From positions 62,001 through 126,000 of the forward strand of contig JACKEC010000018.1 of the NCBI GenBank assembly GCA_020633195.1: a stretch of 64,000 nucleotides of DNA, written 5' to 3'. The notes below the pieces were generated by a model. It ran no database searches. It was not told where the DNA came from and worked only from the letters and a program-made list of their open reading frames with translations. Shown here piece after piece: positions 50,269-60,400 of the stretch. The DNA is from Sandaracinaceae bacterium. Its GTDB lineage: Bacteria; Myxococcota_A; Polyangia; Polyangiales; Sandaracinaceae. The position numbers and the translations under genes were made by a program. How positions within the stretch are numbered: the stretch's first letter is position 1; each line of letters starts with the position of its first letter.

Positions 50269-53200
50269 GCGGCGGCCACTCCCAGCCCCAGACCGGCGGC
50301 GTCCGCAAGACGGTGATCGTCCTCTTGCTCGTGGTGGGCGTGGTCATCCTCCACCGCTTCGGGACGCGATCGATCGGCTTCGATCCGAGCGCCATGCTCG
50401 CGCTCGGGTTCGTGGTGCTCGCGAGCTACGCGTTCGGCCAGCTCGTCGAGCGCGTCGGGCTGCCCCACATCACCGGCTACCTCATCGCGGGCCTGCTGCT
50501 CGGCCCTTCGGTCGCGAGCTTCATCCCCGAGGCGTATCGCGTGGCGCCGTTCGTGGAGGGGCTGCTCTCCGAACCGGTGCAAACCCAATTGTCACCGCTC
50601 AAGACCCTGGCGGTGGCGCTCATCGCGCTCACGGCGGGCGGCGAGCTCAAGATCGCGTCGCTCCGGCGGGGCTTCGGCGCGATCCTCGGCGTGCTCGGCG
50701 GGCAGGTGCTGATCCTGCTGATGCTGTGCGTCGGCTTCGTCGTCGCGATCAGCGGCGTCGTACCGCAGATCGCCCTCCCCGGCCTCGGCGACATCGACAC
50801 GAGCGCCGCCATCGCGCTCGGCGCGGTCGTCGGCACCATCTCCATCGCGACGAGCCCGGCGGCGACCATCGCCGTCATCAACGGCCTCAAGGCGCGCGGC
50901 CCGACGACCTCGTCGGTGCTCGCGACCGTCGTCCTCAAGGACGTCGTCGTCGTCATCCTCTTCAGCGTCTGCGCGACCTTCGCGAGCCAGGCCGTCGGCG
51001 GCCGCAGCTCCGAGGGCAGCGTCGCGCTCTACCTCCTGCAGCACGTCGGCGGGGGCCTCCTCCTCGGCGCCATCGTGGGCGCGGTGATGGCCCTGTACCT
51101 GCGCTACGTGAAGGCGGAGGTCCTGCTGTTCGTCGTCGGCGTCGTCTACACGGCGGCGTTCGTAGCCGGGCAGCTCCACGTCGAGGTGGTGGTGCTCTTC
51201 ATCACCGCGGGCTTCGTCACCGCGAACTTCTCGACCGAGGGCGACTCGATGCTCGAGACGGTGGAGAAGCTCTCGCTCCCTGTCTACGTGGTGTTCTTCA
51301 CGCTCGCGGGGGCCCACCTCGACCTCCTCGACCTCTACCGCGTCGCCCCGTTCGCGTTCGCGCTCGTGGCGCTCCGCGGCAGCGGGCTGTGGGTCGGCAC
51401 ACGCTTCGGCGGCCGGATCGGCGGCGCGACGGAGGCGATGCAGCAGCACGGCTGGCTCGGGTTCGTCTCGCAGGCCGGCGTCGCGATCTCCCTCGGCGGG
51501 CTCCTCGCGAGCCCCGAGATGGGCCTCGGCGAGACCGGGCAGAAGCTGTCGACGCTGATCGTCGCGGGCATCGCGATCAACGAGCTCGCCGGCCCCGTGC
51601 TCCTCAAGCTCGGCCTCACGCGCGCCAAGGAGACCGAGGAGACGCGCGAGGCGGCCGAGGAGACGGACGCGCCCGCCGCCGCGGCCGCCGACGCCGATCA
51701 GCTCGTGCCGTGGCCGCTCCCCGCGACCGCGGGCGAGACGTGGGGGCCGGACCTCCGGCTCGAGTCGACCGAGCTCGTCGTGCTCGTCCGCGAGCTCCAG
51801 CTCGACCTCGGGCACGCCAGCAAGGACGTCGCGGAGGAGCCGCTCGCGCGGTTCCACGAGGCCGGGCTGGCCTACATCCGCGAGCTGCGCCGCGAGTTCC
51901 TCCGGCACCACCGGCGCATCACCGTCCAGGCGACCGACGACACCACCGAGCTCAACGCCGCCGAGGCGCTGCGCCTCGAGCAGGCCTCGCTCGCGGAGAA
52001 GTGGCGGGCCGCGGTGCTCGCGCGCGGCGCGCGGGTCCGCCAGACGTCGGGCTGGGATCCGGATCCCATCGTCGCCGCCGTGGACGCGCTCACCGAGGGC
52101 CTGCCCGAGAAGGTGGAGGCTCCCTACGAGGCGGCCAGCTACGAGTCGAAGGCGGACGACTCGCTACTGCGATCGCTGGCCCGGACGTGGCTGCGCGCGC
52201 GGCGCGCGGGGCGGCGCCTCGTCGGCGGGGAGATGGCCCCGCGCACGGTCGAGCTCCGCGCCCTCGCGCGCTACCACCTCTGGGGCGAGCTGCCGACGCG
52301 CCTCGAGCCGGTGGCCGCGCTCTACGCGCAGGCCGAGACGCACCTCGTCGCGCGCACGCGCAGCATCTTCGAGGGCCTCGTCATCGCGTACGACGAGCTC
52401 GCGGCGGACGTCGACGCGCGCGGCGCGACGGTGATCGACGCGGCCTCGCTCGACCACGTCCGGCGCCAGGTCGACGAGGAGCTCGTGCTCGCGGTGCAGG
52501 AGGTCGACAGGATCCGCGACGACCTCGCGCACCGGACGAGCGCCGCGATCGGCGCCTGCCTGCGCGACCTCAAGGCCGACCTGCCCGTGGTCGCGACCCC
52601 GGATCTGCCGATGCGCCGCCGCGCGGCGTCCAAGCTCTACAAGCAGCGCGACGACGCCTTGCGGTGGCTGAGCCGCGGGACCGCGGGCGCGCGCGAGGGC
52701 TCCGCCGCGGTCTACAACCGGCTCGCGCTCGAGATGGAGCTGCACGCGCTCGAGGGCCGCGTGAAGGACGCCCTCGAGGACCACGCGACGGGGCTCGCGG
52801 CGGACGTCCGAGGCCGCGCGCACCGCCAGGTCGAGCGCGTCCGCGAGGCGATCGTCGAGTCGGAGAACCGCCTCGCGTCGGGCCTCGAGGCCGAGCGCGC
52901 GGCCGACGCGCTCACCGCCACCGTCCGCACCGTCTGTGAGCCGATCGTCCGGGTCAGCGCCGAGGCGGCCCGGCTGTCGAGCCTGCTGCGCGACCAGCTC
53001 GCGGACGAGCACGCCGTCGCGCCCATCCTCGACGCGCTGACCCGCGCGGCGGGCGAGCTCACCGACCGCTACGAGATCCCCGCGCGCCCGCTCCCGCGCG
53101 GCGAGCACAAGCTGCCCTCCCCCGTCGGGACCATCGAGGTGCCCTTCCGCGACTGGGTCCTCGCGCGCATCGACGCGTCGGTGGCGCCGCGCCTGCTCGC

Positions 53201-54755
53201 GGCGACGCGCAACGTGGCCCAGAAGGTGGAGCCGCTGTCGACAGCGCTCTCGGAGCTCGAGCGGCGGGTCGCGTTCAACGTCGAGCTCGCCGTCAACGAG
53301 CTCTCCGTGCACGACGGGGACGTCCCCGCCGAGACGCACGCGCTCGTGAAGGACATGATCGGCGGCTCGCTCGAGCGGAACCGCCTGCTCTTCGCGGGCT
53401 ACTCGGATGCGTCCGCGGCGTGGGGCGAGGAGGCGAAGGCCGCCGTGCGCGAGGCGGTGCTCGCGAGCCTCGACGAGCTGCGCGGCGCCCTCGTCGACGG
53501 CGAGATCGGCCGGATCCGATCGCGCATGGTGCGCGACGTCCGAGGCCAGCGCCTCGTGCGGTTCGGCCGCGAGCTGCGGCAGGCCACGTGGCGCGCGTGG
53601 CGCATCACCCTGAGGGCGCTCGGCGAGTCGATCGGCGAGGCGCGCATCGACGCCGCGCGGCGCGTGATCGGCCTCCCCGTGCGCCTCGCGCCCGAGGAGA
53701 TCCAGGAGCACACGTTCGCCGCGCCCGCCGCGCGCGACGGGATCCCGATGGTCTACCGGCGCCTCTTCAGCGCGCAGGCGCTCGAGGCCGGCGACATCCT
53801 CACGGGGCGCGACGACGCGCTCGATCGGGCCATGTCGCTGCTCGAGGGCACGCTCGGCCCGACCCTCCGGACCGTCGCCGTCGTCGGCCCCGACGGCGTC
53901 GGCAAGAGCGCGTTCGTCAACGCCGCGATCCGGGCCAAGCGCTGGCCCAAGATCCGGGAGCTGAAGCTCCGCGCGCCGGCCACCCTCGAGGAGGTCGACG
54001 CGCTGTTCGACCCCGGCGCCGAGGGCCACCTCGTGGTCATCAGCGGCGTCCACTGGCTGTTGTCGATGCGCCCCGGGGGGCTCGACCCGCTGCGCCACTT
54101 CGTCGCTCGCGTGGTCGAGGACGCGGGCAAGAACGCTTTCCTCGTCCGCGCCGACGACCTGGTGTGGGAGCAGTGCAAGGCCTGCGCGCCGCTCGCCGAG
54201 GCGTTCCCGGAGGTCGTGACCCTCGACCCGCTCGACGAGGCCGAGCTCGAGGCCGCCGTCCTCGCCCGGCACACGGTGAGCGGCTACGGGCTGGTGTTCA
54301 GCCACGGCACCGCGCCGCGCTCGCGCCTCGAGGAGCTCGCGCTCCAGGCGACGGGCCCCATCTCGCGGCCGCGCCAGAGCTTCTTCCGCTCGCTCCACAC
54401 CGCGAGCGGCGGCCTGCTGCGCGACGCGCTTCGGCTCTGGCTCGCGTCGGTCCAGGAGGTCGACGAGGCGAGCGACTTCGTCCACCTCGGCCCGGTGCCG
54501 CCGCCCGCGATCTACGCGCTGCGCCGCCTCGACGACGAGGACGTGCTGACCCTCTACCAGGTCGCTCGCCAGGGCTGGATGAGCCCCGAGGTCTACGGCT
54601 CGCTGTTCCGCACCGACGCGGCGACCGCGCGGGCCCGGCTCCTCGCGCTCGAGCACGTGGACGTCCTCGCGCGGGTCGGGGGCGTGTGGCGCGTCGCCGA
54701 GCACCTGCGCGGCCCCGTCCATCGGCTCCTCGTGGAGAAGGGGTACATCCGATGA
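50265..54755 (+). CDS. Giant CPA2 antiporter fused to a long helical region and a C-terminal ATPase
   Basis: A 1496-residue protein. Residues about 1-455 are a Na+/H+ exchanger-type (CPA2) membrane domain (VERVGLPHITGYLIAGLLLGP, ALTAGGELKIASL, VVGTISIATSPAATIAVING, FVSQAGVAISLGGLL). About 460-1180 is a large soluble, mainly helical region rich in Arg/Glu/Ala. About 1180-1496 is an AAA/STAND-like unit with Walker A VVGPDGVGKSAF (about 1203-1214); the strand at VVISGVHWLL, where Walker B would be, lacks the acidic residue. A winged-helix-like tail follows (LYQVARQGWMSPEVYGSLF). No single known family covers this. Overlaps neighbours at both ends. Confidence 0.8.
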   Translation: MSGGHSQPQTGGVRKTVIVLLLVVGVVILHRFGTRSIGFDPSAMLALGFVVLASYAFGQLVERVGLPHITGYLIAGLLLGPSVASFIPEAYRVAPFVEGLLSEPVQTQLSPLKTLAVALIALTAGGELKIASLRRGFGAILGVLGGQVLILLMLCVGFVVAISGVVPQIALPGLGDIDTSAAIALGAVVGTISIATSPAATIAVINGLKARGPTTSSVLATVVLKDVVVVILFSVCATFASQAVGGRSSEGSVALYLLQHVGGGLLLGAIVGAVMALYLRYVKAEVLLFVVGVVYTAAFVAGQLHVEVVVLFITAGFVTANFSTEGDSMLETVEKLSLPVYVVFFTLAGAHLDLLDLYRVAPFAFALVALRGSGLWVGTRFGGRIGGATEAMQQHGWLGFVSQAGVAISLGGLLASPEMGLGETGQKLSTLIVAGIAINELAGPVLLKLGLTRAKETEETREAAEETDAPAAAAADADQLVPWPLPATAGETWGPDLRLESTELVVLVRELQLDLGHASKDVAEEPLARFHEAGLAYIRELRREFLRHHRRITVQATDDTTELNAAEALRLEQASLAEKWRAAVLARGARVRQTSGWDPDPIVAAVDALTEGLPEKVEAPYEAASYESKADDSLLRSLARTWLRARRAGRRLVGGEMAPRTVELRALARYHLWGELPTRLEPVAALYAQAETHLVARTRSIFEGLVIAYDELAADVDARGATVIDAASLDHVRRQVDEELVLAVQEVDRIRDDLAHRTSAAIGACLRDLKADLPVVATPDLPMRRRAASKLYKQRDDALRWLSRGTAGAREGSAAVYNRLALEMELHALEGRVKDALEDHATGLAADVRGRAHRQVERVREAIVESENRLASGLEAERAADALTATVRTVCEPIVRVSAEAARLSSLLRDQLADEHAVAPILDALTRAAGELTDRYEIPARPLPRGEHKLPSPVGTIEVPFRDWVLARIDASVAPRLLAATRNVAQKVEPLSTALSELERRVAFNVELAVNELSVHDGDVPAETHALVKDMIGGSLERNRLLFAGYSDASAAWGEEAKAAVREAVLASLDELRGALVDGEIGRIRSRMVRDVRGQRLVRFGRELRQATWRAWRITLRALGESIGEARIDAARRVIGLPVRLAPEEIQEHTFAAPAARDGIPMVYRRLFSAQALEAGDILTGRDDALDRAMSLLEGTLGPTLRTVAVVGPDGVGKSAFVNAAIRAKRWPKIRELKLRAPATLEEVDALFDPGAEGHLVVISGVHWLLSMRPGGLDPLRHFVARVVEDAGKNAFLVRADDLVWEQCKACAPLAEAFPEVVTLDPLDEAELEAAVLARHTVSGYGLVFSHGTAPRSRLEELALQATGPISRPRQSFFRSLHTASGGLLRDALRLWLASVQEVDEASDFVHLGPVPPPAIYALRRLDDEDVLTLYQVARQGWMSPEVYGSLFRTDAATARARLLALEHVDVLARVGGVWRVAEHLRGPVHRLLVEKGYIR

Positions 54756-56050
54756 CGCGACGGGTCATCGCGATGTGCCTGCTCCTGCTCGTGCCGGCCT
54801 CCGCCGCTGCGCAGGACGCGGGGGTCGTCGACGCGGCGAGCCCCGCGACGACCGACGCGGCGGCGGCCGAGGCCGTCCCCGCGATCGACGAGCCGTCGAC
54901 CGACGACGCCGCGCCTCCGGATCCAGAGGTCGACGCGCCGGAGGCGGACGCGGAGCCCGCCACGGAGCCCGAGGCCGAGCCGGAGCCCGAGCCCGAGCCC
55001 GAACCCGAACCCGAGCCTGAGCCCGAGCCGGCGCCCGCCGTCGACGCGACGAGCGCGCAGGACCTCGGCGGCGACGCGTTGCCTGGCGAGGGCGTCCTCG
55101 GCGTCCTCTCCGAGCTCCTGTTCGAGCGCACCGAGCGCGCCGCCGCGGACGCGCAGCGGGCCGAGGCCGAGGCGCGCCGCGCGCGGCGCGAGAACGAGCG
55201 GCTCGCGGCGCAGCAGGACGTAACCGCGCCGCCCCCGGGCGACGTCGACGTCACCGTGCGGCTCGTCGGCGCGGACGGCAGCATCGCGGGGTGGCGGCTC
55301 CCCGACCCGCGCATCCGCACGGCGGGCCTCGTCTTCCTGATCCTGCTCGCGCTGCTCGTCGTGTGGGTGCTCTCCAAGGTGCGCGACCACCTCCCCGAGA
55401 AGGGCCTGCTCCCCCGGCTCCTCGGCCTCTCGCACCTCGTGCTGCGCCTCGCGCTGATCGTGATGGGCATCATGCTCGTCTCGCGCCTGCTCCCCGAGTG
55501 GCTGCGCCCGGGCCTGCTGCTCGCGATGGGCGCGGTCGCCCTCAGCGTCGGCGCCGGCGCGATCGTGCTCCTGCTCCCCGACGTCATCGGGGGGCTGCTG
55601 ATGCTGACCGAGGGGCGCCTCCGACCCGGCCTGTGGATCGAGGGCGACGGCTTCAGCGGGACCGTCGTCCGCGTCGGCCCGCGCCTCACCCTGCTTCGCA
55701 GCCCGGACGGCGCCGAGCTCACGATCCCGAACCGACGCGTCGTGAAGAGCCCCATCAGCGCGTCCGAGCGGGTGTGGCACGAGGTCGAGGTCGTCCTCGA
55801 GGTGCGCACCGAGGCGGTGGCCCTGTCGGTGCGTCGCGCGATCGAGGAGACGGTCCTCTGCTCGCCGTTCGTCCCCGTGGAGCCGAAGCTCCGAATCACC
55901 CGCGACCCGAGCGTCCCCACGCGCTGGGTGGTTCGCGCGCGCGTGCTCGCGCAGGCGTTCGAGGATCGGTTCGCGGGCCAGCTCCTCGAGCGGGTCGAGG
56001 ACGCCCTCCCGTGCGCCAACGCGGGGGAGCCCGCGTCCGATCCGACGTAG
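54752..56050 (+). CDS. MscS-family mechanosensitive channel with Pro/Glu-rich leader
   Basis: A 432-residue protein: signal peptide (ending SAAA-Q), an acidic Ala/Asp-rich and then (Glu-Pro)n repeat region (about 65-95), a short coiled coil, three or so membrane helices, and an MscS-like beta domain. Channel wording is LLMLTEGRLRPGLWIEGDGFSGTVVRVGPRLTLLRSPDGAELTIPNRRVV, here split into RPGLWIEGDGFSGTV and TLLRSPDGAELTIPNRR, matching the MscS upper beta domain. It releases osmolytes under tension. Last gene of the K+ operon; ATG overlaps the fusion gene stop. Confidence 0.87.
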   Translation: MTRRVIAMCLLLLVPASAAAQDAGVVDAASPATTDAAAAEAVPAIDEPSTDDAAPPDPEVDAPEADAEPATEPEAEPEPEPEPEPEPEPEPEPAPAVDATSAQDLGGDALPGEGVLGVLSELLFERTERAAADAQRAEAEARRARRENERLAAQQDVTAPPPGDVDVTVRLVGADGSIAGWRLPDPRIRTAGLVFLILLALLVVWVLSKVRDHLPEKGLLPRLLGLSHLVLRLALIVMGIMLVSRLLPEWLRPGLLLAMGAVALSVGAGAIVLLLPDVIGGLLMLTEGRLRPGLWIEGDGFSGTVVRVGPRLTLLRSPDGAELTIPNRRVVKSPISASERVWHEVEVVLEVRTEAVALSVRRAIEETVLCSPFVPVEPKLRITRDPSVPTRWVVRARVLAQAFEDRFAGQLLERVEDALPCANAGEPASDPT

Positions 56051-56058
56051 AACGGAGC

Positions 56059-57474
56059 ATGCGTACGCTTCGAGGGGTGGCCCTCGCCAGCCTCGCCCTC
56101 GCCAGCGCCCTCGCGAGCGCGGCGCCTGCGCGCGCCTGCTCGAGCCGGTACGTGGGGCTCTTCGAGCGCGCCGAAGCCGCGAGGTACGTGGCGGTCACCC
56201 GCGGGCTCGCGAACGGCCTCCGCGTGGAGGAGTCGCTGCGAGGCGACGCCCGGTCGTTCGGCGTGCGGAGAGACGCCGCGTGTCCGCCGCATCCCCGGCC
56301 TCGCGAGCGAGGGCTCGTCTTCGCGTCGACCCGCCGCCTCGACGCCGAGGGGGACTACGTCGTGGACCCGACCGCCGCCCAGGTCGAGGCGGTGCGGGCC
56401 TTCGTCGCGGCGGCCGACGACGAGGCGCGCCGTCAGCTCCTCGTGCGCCACGCCGCGGGCGCGGACGCCTCCCTCGCGCTCGACGCGGTGCACCTCCTCG
56501 GCATGCGCCCGGCGCTCCTGCGCGCGATCACCCCCGAGGAGCGCGCTCGCCTCGTCGGCTCGATCGCCACCGCGGATCCCCGCCTGCACCTCGGCGCGCT
56601 CGCGCTCGTGCTCGCGCGGTTGCACGCCGTCGAGGCCGTCGAGCCCCTCGTCGCCCGCCCGCTCGAGGACCGGGGCCCCCTCGCCGAGGTCGGCCTCGCG
56701 GTGCAGCTGCTCACCCTGCACCGAGAGCCGCTCGCCGGGGCGCCTGACACCGAGAGCGAGTCCGAGCGCTGGGCGACCTGGCGCCAGCGTCAGGTCCGCG
56801 CCCTCCAGATGCCGTGGCTCGAGCCGGTCGAGCCGCCGGCCGACGCGATCCGGGAGTTCTGGCGGGCGTGGCTCGAGACCCACCGCGGCTTCGACCCCGC
56901 GGCGCTCTGGACGGCGGCCTTTCGTGAGCGCGGCCTGCGCGCGCCGGATCGCGACGACCCCGAAGCGCTCGCTCGCACCATGACCCGCGCCCCCGACGAC
57001 GTCCTGCGCACCGCCGCGCTCGACCGCTGCGAGCAGCTCGTCGGTCGCCCCCTGAGCCCCTACCGCTACGAAGCGGGCGGCATCCCCGCTGGCTCTCCCC
57101 CGAGCGCTGACGCTCTGGGCCGCCGCGCGCGAGGCCGAACCGCTAACGGCCGCCGCCGCCGCCTGCCGGTGTTCCGGCGCGACGAGCCGATGCCGAGTAT
57201 CTTCGGTGCCGTCCCACCCGTCCGGGAGGCGCCTCGCCGTCGCGAACCAGCGCCTCCCACCGTGCTCGTCGCGAACCGGCGGGCGACGGGGTCGCGCGCG
57301 CGCGGCGGCGACGCACTCGGCGAAGCCCTCGAGCGCGCGCGCGGACGTCCGCGGCGAAGTACGCGTCGAGCGCGGCCTCGTGGGTCGCCAGCGTGCGCAG
57401 CCTCGGCTCGCGCACCGAGGCGGGCTCGGCGTCGAGCACCTCGTAGATCACGAGCGGCTGATGGCGCCCTTTGA
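56059..57474 (+). CDS. Exported hypothetical protein, 3' end probably shifted
   Basis: Starts at ATG with a signal peptide (LASALASAAPARA-C). Residues up to about 350 look like a real protein: helical, HEAT-like, with VDPTAAQVEAVRAFVAA, RLHLGALALVLARLHAVEAVEPL, and FWRAWLETHRGFDP. The function is not recognised. From about 57105 on the frame is Arg-rich and runs antisense into the cyclase gene, so it is probably not coding. One extra base in the C5 run near 57100 would give a stop TGA at 57108-57110, which would sit just before the convergent stop at 57143. The end is therefore uncertain. Confidence 0.5.
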   Translation: MRTLRGVALASLALASALASAAPARACSSRYVGLFERAEAARYVAVTRGLANGLRVEESLRGDARSFGVRRDAACPPHPRPRERGLVFASTRRLDAEGDYVVDPTAAQVEAVRAFVAAADDEARRQLLVRHAAGADASLALDAVHLLGMRPALLRAITPEERARLVGSIATADPRLHLGALALVLARLHAVEAVEPLVARPLEDRGPLAEVGLAVQLLTLHREPLAGAPDTESESERWATWRQRQVRALQMPWLEPVEPPADAIREFWRAWLETHRGFDPAALWTAAFRERGLRAPDRDDPEALARTMTRAPDDVLRTAALDRCEQLVGRPLSPYRYEAGGIPAGSPPSADALGRRARGRTANGRRRRLPVFRRDEPMPSIFGAVPPVREAPRRREPAPPTVLVANRRATGSRARGGDALGEALERARGRPRRSTRRARPRGSPACAASARAPRRARRRAPRRSRAADGAL

Positions 57475-60400
57475 CGCGGACCCGACCGGCGCGGCGGAGC
57501 GCGAACGCGGCGGGGTTCTGGAGGCGCTGGACGGTCTCGTCGGACACGAGCAGCCGCGAGCGCGTCCGCCGCGTCAGGCGCTCGAGGCGCGACGCGACGT
57601 TGACCGCGTCGCCGACGACGCCGCACTTCAGCGAGTGGAGCCCGCCGATGGTCGACATCGTCACTACGCCGGTGTTGATGCCGATCCCCGTGCGGACAGG
57701 GTCCTGGCCGCCGCTCACCCACGCCCCGTTGAAGCGCTCGAGGCCGCGGTGCATCGCGACGCCCGCCTGGACCGCGTGCTGCGCGTTGAGCGAGGCCGCG
57801 TCGAACAGCGCCATCACGCCGTCGCCGACGTACGTGTCGATGAAGCCCCCACCCTCGGTGATCGCGGGCTCCGCGTGCGCGAAGTAGCGGTTGAGGAAGC
57901 TCAAGGACTCGCCCGCGCCGAGCTTCTCGACCAGCGGCGTGTAGCCCCAGATGTCCGAGAAGAAGATGCTGACCTCCTTGAGCTCGTGGTCGCCGAGATC
58001 CACGTCGACGATGTCGTCGCGCCCGAGGCTCCGGAGGAACTGCATCGGCACGAAGCGGGTCTGCGCCTCGAGCAGCCGCACGTTGCGGATCGACACCGCC
58101 AGCGTGGGCGCGAGCACCTCGAGCACGCGGACCCGGTCGGCCGTGAACGCCGCCGACGACAGGTCGTTCTCGAAGTAGAGGACGCCGAGCGGCCGCCCCT
58201 GGTGGGTGATCGGCGCGCACAGCGCGGACACCCGCGCGCGTCACGGGCGTACGCGTCCCGGCCCGCGCCCGCGCCGAGCGACAAGTCGTCGTGCACCTCC
58301 GCCACGCCCGCGCGCCAGACGCGCCGCACCACCGCCTCGGCGTACGTCGAAGGATCGAGCGCGCCGTCCTCCCGGAGCGTGACCGCGCCCGAGGCGCGCG
58401 CCTCCGCCTCGAAGCGCAGCTCGGACCGATACGCGAGGAAGAGCACCGCCCGGCGCGCGCCCACGTTCTCGAGCAGCACGCGCATCGACGAAGACAGGAG
58501 CTGCGACAGCTCGACCTCGTCCGTGATGGCGTGGGACGCCTTGAGGAGGCTCGCGACGTCGAGCTCGCCGCCGGTGACCGACGCGCTGGTGGTCGAGCCC
58601 CGATCGCCTCGCCTTCTGAACCGCCGCGCGGCCGGGCCGAGGACGTCGCCGAGCTCGTCGTCGAGCTGCGCCACCTTCGCCGCGGCGCCCCAGCGGTCCC
58701 ACGCGATGCGCGCGTCGAGCAGGTAGGTCGCGGCGGTGCGCTCGAACCCGCGGTCGAGGTAGGTGCGTCCCGCGAGCTCGAGCGCGAGCGCGTGATCGGG
58801 GAGCAGCCCGGCGGCGGCGGCCGACGCGATGGCGACGTCGTAGGCGCGGAACGCCGCGAGGTCCTCACCCCGCGCGGCGGCGAGCTCCGCGTCGAACAGC
58901 GCGAGCGCGTGCCCCCGAGCTCGGGGCGCAGCGCCGCCCACGCCGCGAGCGGCTCGCGCAGGGGGCGATCCGCGCCTCGATCGCCTCGAGGTCCCCGCCC
59001 GCGCGCAGCTCGGCGATGGCGCCGTGCACCCGCAGCGTCGCCTGGTAGGCGATCGCGAGCGCGCCGTCCTGCAGCGACAAGGCGAGATCGGTCGCGCGCC
59101 GCGCGCCCTCGTAGTCGTTGAAGATCACGCGCCCGACCTGGCCGCACACCGACGCGACGAGCGCGGCGGCGCGGAAGTTCATGTCCGCGAACGCCGAGAC
59201 CGTTCCCTCGAGGTCGTAGTCGTCTCCGTCGGTCGCGACCGGATCCGCGGTCTGCCCCGGAGCCGCGCCACGAGGTGCGCGAAGGGCAGCGTGCAAGCGA
59301 CCGCGGCGCCGTGATCGTGGAGGCGCATGACCTCGAGCGCGTGCTCGATCTCCTCGGCGAGCGCGTCGAGCGGGACGCCCGCGAGGTAGCCGTAGACCGC
59401 GCGCATGTGGAGGACCCAGCCCGCGTACTCGAGGTCGCCGACGTCCATCAGCGCCCGGTACATCTGCGCGTTGTGGTCGTAGACGCTGGCGAGCGGCCCC
59501 GTCCACGCCCGCGTGAAGTGGTGCACGACGTGTTGCACCGGGCCGGCGAGCTCGCGCGCGTCGAAGCGGTCGACCAGCGTCAGCGCGATCCGGCCGTGCT
59601 CGGCGCCCAGCTCGAGCATCCAGCCCGCGGTGACCGTCAGCGAGAAGACGCCGAAGCCGTACGCGCTCTCCCGCGAGCAGCCGAGCCGGACCGAGCGCTG
59701 CACCAGCTCGCACGCGATCAGCGGCAGGAGGTTCGGCTCCGCGACGTAGGCGGCCGACGCGATGCGGACGAGGAGCGCGCGCCGCGCCTCCTCGAGCGGA
59801 TCGGGCTCGCTCACCCGCGCCGCGACCGCGTCGAGGGCCTGGCCGCCCAGCTCACCGAGCGTCGCCCCGACCGCGGCCATCACGTCGTCCGGGCCAGGGT
59901 GCCGCGGGAGCGCCACGTCCGCCGCGGCGAGGACGTCGAGCGCCGCGTCGAGCGCCCCGTCAGCTCGCCGCGCGCGCGATCCGCGCGGTGACCACGATCT
60001 CCTCGGCGCGCAGCCGATCGACGACGTCGCGCGCGTGCTCGCGCAGGCGATCCACGTGCTGCTCCATCCGCGGGACGTCGCCGACGAGCCACGACGCGCG
60101 CGCGGCGAGGCTCGCCGCGTGGCGCGCGAACGCGGGATCCGGCTCGAGCCATCCGCCGTCGAAGAGCGACACGGCGGCCTCGAGGAAGCGATGGGCCGGG
60201 GCGTGCGCCGCGCTCCGCAGCGCGCGCTCCCCGGCCAGGACGAGGGGCGGCGCACGCGGTCGCGCTCGTCGGGCTCGGTCACGAGGCCGAGCGCCGCGCC
60301 GTAGTGCTCGGCGGCCTGAAGGGCGACGCCTCGACCTCGTCCTCCGAGGCGGCGAGGCCCCTCGCGATCGCGAGGTGGAGGCGCGCGCGTTCCTCGTCCG

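Noticed and set aside
54967..55032. Repeated GAGCCC-type units, possible short tandem repeat or CRISPR-like array
   Set aside because: They encode the Glu-Pro arm of the MscS protein in frame; there are no spacers.
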